Under the pieces are notes generated by a model. The model searched no databases. It was given only the letters and a program-made list of their open reading frames with translations, and was not told the DNA's origin. A DNA stretch of 64,000 nt, taken from positions 409,009 to 473,008 of the forward strand of contig JAJNNX010000047.1 of NCBI GenBank assembly GCA_023159155.1, written 5' to 3'. This DNA is from Ustulina deusta (Eukaryota; Ascomycota; Sordariomycetes; Xylariales; Xylariaceae). The position numbers were made by a program, and so were the translations under genes. Shown piece after piece: positions 60,101 through 64,000 of the stretch (its first letter is position 1; every line of letters begins with the position of its first letter).

Positions 60101-61260
60101 TAGCTTTATTATTAAAAAGCCTATATAAGTTATTATAAATAATTATTTTGCTATAATAAAACTTTATTCTTAAGTTATATTTAAACATTATTAAATAGTA
60201 GTAATAAGCTAGATTATATTATAAAGCGTTCTAGCTATTTATAAATTAATATTAGTTATATTTATTAAGTTTTAATTTATAATAATAGTTTTTTCTTATT
60301 ATTAAATAGATCCGGACCTTTTTATTAATATAATTATTAGTTTTTTTAAGTAAGCTAGTTTTTTTTTAGCTCCTAATTATTAGTAAACATAGTTTTTTAA
60401 AATTTAGAGTTCCTGTTTATAAAAATAATTATTTAATTTTTTGCTAATTATAGCTTTACAAAAAGTTTTTTTAATTTTAGTATAAGTATTATTAAAAATA
60501 TTGTTTAATTGCTACTTTTTAAGTATTAGCTCTTTTATAAGATCTGGTTTTTTATTTTTATTAAAAAAGCAATTAAAAATATTAAAAGTCTTTTAGTCCT
60601 AATCCAGTTAGGTAATTTTAGTAAAAATATATTTATATATATTATTTTTATATTTGATGTTTTAGTAATTAAAGTTATTAGAAAAAGAATTATAGATTTA
60701 TTTGATTTAGATTAAAACAAGCAATATTATATATATTAATTTTACTTTAATGTTTGATTTGTTTTTTTTTTTTTTTTTTTATAATTATATTGCTATATTA
60801 TAATTTATTTAAAGTATTGTTTTTTATGCTAGTTCTAGCGTTTAGTTATAGAGTTAATATATTTTGTTTTTTTTATAACGTAGCAAATAGTAGTTGTTGT
60901 TCTTAAAGCAGGGCTAAAATATTCTGTACTTTTTTTTTATTTTGTATTACTATATGGTTGCTAGGGCTTGGACTAGTAAAAAATTAAAAATTAAAGCATA
61001 ATTATTTAGTTGCTAAGTTTAGCTACAATAGTTATTTAAACTTGGGTTAATAACTAAAGCATAATAACTTATTAATTTATTTATATTAAACTAAATATAA
61101 AAATATTATAGCTAAATCTAACTTTAATATTACTACTTAAACTTTTTTAAAGTATAACTTTATTAAAATCTTATTAATAATAAGTAGTTTAATAAACCTA
61201 AATATATATGTTTCTTATAACGTAAAGATTAAAAGTTTATATTAGCAAGTGGATACTACT

Positions 61261-61424
61261 TGTTACAGCAATTCAGTTACTTATTAAAAATAACAATTAT
61301 TATATAAAATATAAATAAATAATCTTTTCTTTCTAAATATAAAATTATGAGGACATCTACCTATTTATAAACATAATGAACATGTTTCTAGCTATGGCTG
61401 ACATATCTATGGTTATGCCTATCA
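61261..61424 (-). repeat. LTR of the 9.4 kb element (right)
   Basis: 164 bp, TGTTACAGCAATTCAG...GCCTATCA. It keeps several C and G lost in the left copy, including the terminal CA. Confidence 0.87.
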
Positions 61425-62188
61425 ATATTTAGCTAAAACATTATAATAAATATTGCTTTAAATTTATTTATTTAAAACTTATTCTAAATTAAAGATTTAT
61501 TTAATCTAATTATTAATAATATAGTACTTAATTAACTAAAACTATAATATTTAAATTAAAAACTATTAATTTATTTTAAAATCTAAGGTTTAAGTGCTTT
61601 ATATTATATTAGTACTAGCTATAATACTAAAAACTAAACGCAAAAATATAAAGCTATTTATAATTAGTAAAACTTTTAAAAATTATAATTAAAAAAAATA
61701 AATAAAAGCTATAAAAATAAAATATTAATTATTTATAAAAAACAATATATAAATGATAATAAAACAAACTAAAAATATATATATACTATAAAAAAAGTAA
61801 ATCTATAAACTAAAATAAGAACTAAATAATAAAATAATTTAATATAAAGCTAAATAAGTAATTAAAAGCTTTAAACAAATTAAAAAAATCGATTATTTTA
61901 AAATATTTATATTTGTAGTAAAACTAATTATATATATAAACTAAAACAAGTATTATATAAACTAAAGTAAACATTTAAAGTGTAGTTGAAAATATTATTA
62001 AAATAAAAAATATTAAAATAGCTTTTAATAAATAATTTTAAATAATCAACTTTAAACTATATTAATATCATTTTAGTATTTATATATAATATAACTAAAA
62101 AAATAAAACTATTTATTTTAACTAATAAAAATATATTAATAAAATATTTGTTCAATTCGGATTAAAAAAATATAAATTAACTAATATT
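61425..62188. mobile_element. RIP-degraded DNA, probable continuation of the 48.5-52.0 kb remnant
   Basis: AT-only DNA between the right LTR of the 9.4 kb element and the inverted copy of the outer-element family. Because the 9.4 kb element has a perfect target duplication, this must have been contiguous with the DNA at 51,998. No coding frame and no end visible. Confidence 0.55.
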
Positions 62189-62432
62189 TGTAACGGTTAA
62201 TATAGTTTTGTAGAGTCTTAGCGAGACCTGTAAGGACTTTAGACCTATATAGTAATAAAATAAGAAGTTTACGTACGGACTAACCTATAACTCTGCAGCT
62301 ATATATATAAAGTTTATATTTATTTACTTTGTAAACTCTGACTTTTTTTTTTTTTTTTTTTTTTTAGCTTAAAGTTTTTGTTTATAATATTAATAAACTA
62401 GCTATAAAAGTTTTATTTAACTAATCATAATA
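62189..62432 (+). repeat. LTR of the inverted outer-family copy
   Basis: 244 bp on the plus strand from TGTAACGGTTAATATAG to CTAATCATAATA, the reverse complement of the LTRs at 3,179 and 19,447. Longer mainly through a run of T at about 62,344-62,366. Strongly mutated. Confidence 0.85.
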
Positions 62433-64000
62433 CTATGTTAAGCTTATTAATTATTTATTAATAAATATTTAATAAATATATATTTTTTATTTTGTTATAG
62501 TTAGCAAAATTTAAACTAAAACTAAAATAACTTAAAATAAATAATATATTTAAAAATATATTAAAAAATATTATAGCTATATAAACTTATAACTTTGTAT
62601 TAGTTTTAATAAAACTTTTTTAATAAATAAAAAAAATAAAACGCTAATTTTTTAATATATTTATTTTAATATTTTTAAAAAATAATTATAATTTAATAAT
62701 AAAAAATATATTTAAAAGCATTAATTTTAAACTTTTTAGTTTTACTGCTTTATTTATTTTTTATTTTATTAATTTATTTTTTAATGCTTTAAACTTTATT
62801 TATATTAAAAAAACTAAAATATAAAAAACTAATCTAATAAATTTATAAAAAATAAAACTTTATTTAATAACTAAGTTTATAAACTAATAAAAAAACTAAA
62901 TAAAAATATTATTATATTCTAAATTAAAAATAGCTAATTTTAATATATTATAAGCTAATTAAAAAAATATACTAAAAAATTAATAAAAAAATATTTTATT
63001 TAATTAAAAAATTATTTAATAATATTATTAAAATAATTTAAACTTTATTAATAATTTATTATAATTTTAATTAAATAGTTATTATTTATAAAATATTTTA
63101 AATTTATATATATAAAACTAATAAAAATATTAATAAGTTTATTTTATATTTAATAGCTTAGTTTAAAAATATTAATTTGTTAAATTATAATAAAAATATA
63201 AATTATAGGATTATTTTTATATAAATTTAAAAAAAAATCTATATAAAGCTTTTATAAATTTAAATATTTTTTATAAATTATTTATTAATAAAATTATTAA
63301 ATTAATATATAATACTAAGTAAGCTTATAAAAACTATTAATAAATTAAATCTATAAGCTTAACTAAATAAAAATCTAGTTTAAATAATTAAACTTTTAAT
63401 AAACTTATTTATTAATTTTTAGTTAATTTTAAAAGTTTTAAAATATTTATTTTAAAACCAATTAAAATAAATATTAATTATAAAAAAAAAAAACTTATTA
63501 AAATAATAAAATTTGTTTTATTTGGAATAAAAAAAAGTATTTATTAATTAATTATGTTAATTAAAAGTTTAAAATCTTAAGCGTTTAATTAGCAAAGAAA
63601 ATCTATAATAAAAATAACTCTAGTAGTTTATTTAATTTAAAAAAATAAATAGAACTAATAGAAATTTTTTTATTAGTTTTTCTATTTATTTTAATTAAAA
63701 TATATAATTAAAACAAATTAATTATTTTTAAAATATTTATTTAATTATAGATTAATAATATTAAAATAAAAACTTTAGTTTTATATAATACTAAAACTTA
63801 TATTTTTTTAATAATTAGTTATAAGTTTATATAATAAATTAAGCAATAATTAAAAGCAAAATAGTTTATTTAACTAAACTTTAAAAATTTTATAACTACT
63901 AAAATAAAATAATTAATAAAGTTTATAAATATTTAATATATATTATAAAAATTAATAATTAATAATTTAAAAACTAAATATTTTAAATTATTAATTTTAG
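62189..64000 (+). mobile_element. Second, inverted copy of the outer retrotransposon family (runs off window)
   Basis: The reverse complement of 62,189-64,000 matches 17,541-19,679, from the LTR end ...CCGTTACA through the LTR into the internal region; position 63,999 pairs with about 17,541. Matching stretches differ mostly by transitions, but the copy near 19 kb has about 340 extra bases between 19,018 and 19,373. The A-rich plus strand fits coding on plus here. The far LTR lies outside the window, so no target duplication can be checked. Confidence 0.85.

Larger units (their letters stand above)
51999..61424 (-). mobile_element. 9.4 kb Gypsy-like LTR retrotransposon, RIP-mutated
   Basis: Direct repeats at 51,999-52,163 and 61,261-61,424 begin TGTTAC and end GCCTATCA (GCCTATTA in the left copy). 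The 5 bp on both outer sides are identical, ATATT (51,994-51,998 and 61,425-61,429). The minus strand is A-rich, and a reverse-transcriptase-like peptide is read there at about 57.1 kb, with Asn where catalytic Asp is expected. A purine-rich tract next to the left LTR agrees with minus orientation. LTRs are short, about 165 bp. No intact frame remains. Confidence 0.88.

Overview
This window reads as nuclear DNA of a filamentous ascomycete (Pezizomycotina). The genes have short GT-AG introns of about 50-100 nt, and the protein families are typical of these fungi. Two very AT-rich blocks, about 3.18-19.68 kb and 48.5-64.0 kb, look like repeat-induced point mutation (RIP): almost all C/G has become T/A, every frame is full of stops, and repeat copies differ by transitions. 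Between them lies a roughly 28 kb gene island of ordinary composition. I cannot name the species.

Left edge (1-2.2 kb): a possible gene 3' end and an intact LYC1-like GNAT acetyltransferase on the minus strand. An 18-bp minisatellite follows.

First AT block: a nested stack of transposons that can be taken apart. An outer LTR retrotransposon (3,179-19,679; target duplication GTAAA) was entered by a 7.7 kb LTR element (5,797-13,474; AAGTT). That element contains a little-mutated solo LTR (8,054-8,323; TTAAT) and probably a second one (12,438-12,663). The outer element also holds a 2.9 kb element with 271-bp terminal direct repeats and a tRNA-like Pol III promoter head (14,273-17,134). The outer element's gene-side LTR is RIP-mutated in its first half and nearly clean in its last ~100 bp.

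Gene island (19.7-48.5 kb): a 3-exon hypothetical gene; a degraded coding remnant; a divergent pair made of a C2H2-type gene (-) and a DUF7580-type gene (+) that is frameshifted by a 7-bp tandem duplication; an eight-exon MFS sugar transporter with a 3-nt micro-exon; a TA-flanked MITE with triplicated end units; an amidohydrolase pseudogene next to an intact two-domain flavin monooxygenase; a small secreted double-psi beta-barrel protein; and an intact 705-residue DUF6536 membrane protein. From 42.7 to 48.5 kb I see no supportable gene.

Second AT block: a retroelement remnant on the plus strand, in which all four ligands of a Gag zinc knuckle now read Tyr, interrupted by a 9.4 kb Gypsy-like element (51,999-61,424; target duplication ATATT). 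From 62,189 to the window end there is an inverted second copy of the outer element of the first block.

Together this looks like an accessory, transposon-bounded compartment. The island mixes probable recognition or cell-death-type genes, nutrient uptake, a possible small catabolic or secondary-metabolic pair and a secreted protein. No CRISPR, rRNA or canonical tRNA gene is visible. All family assignments come from motif recognition, not database searches.
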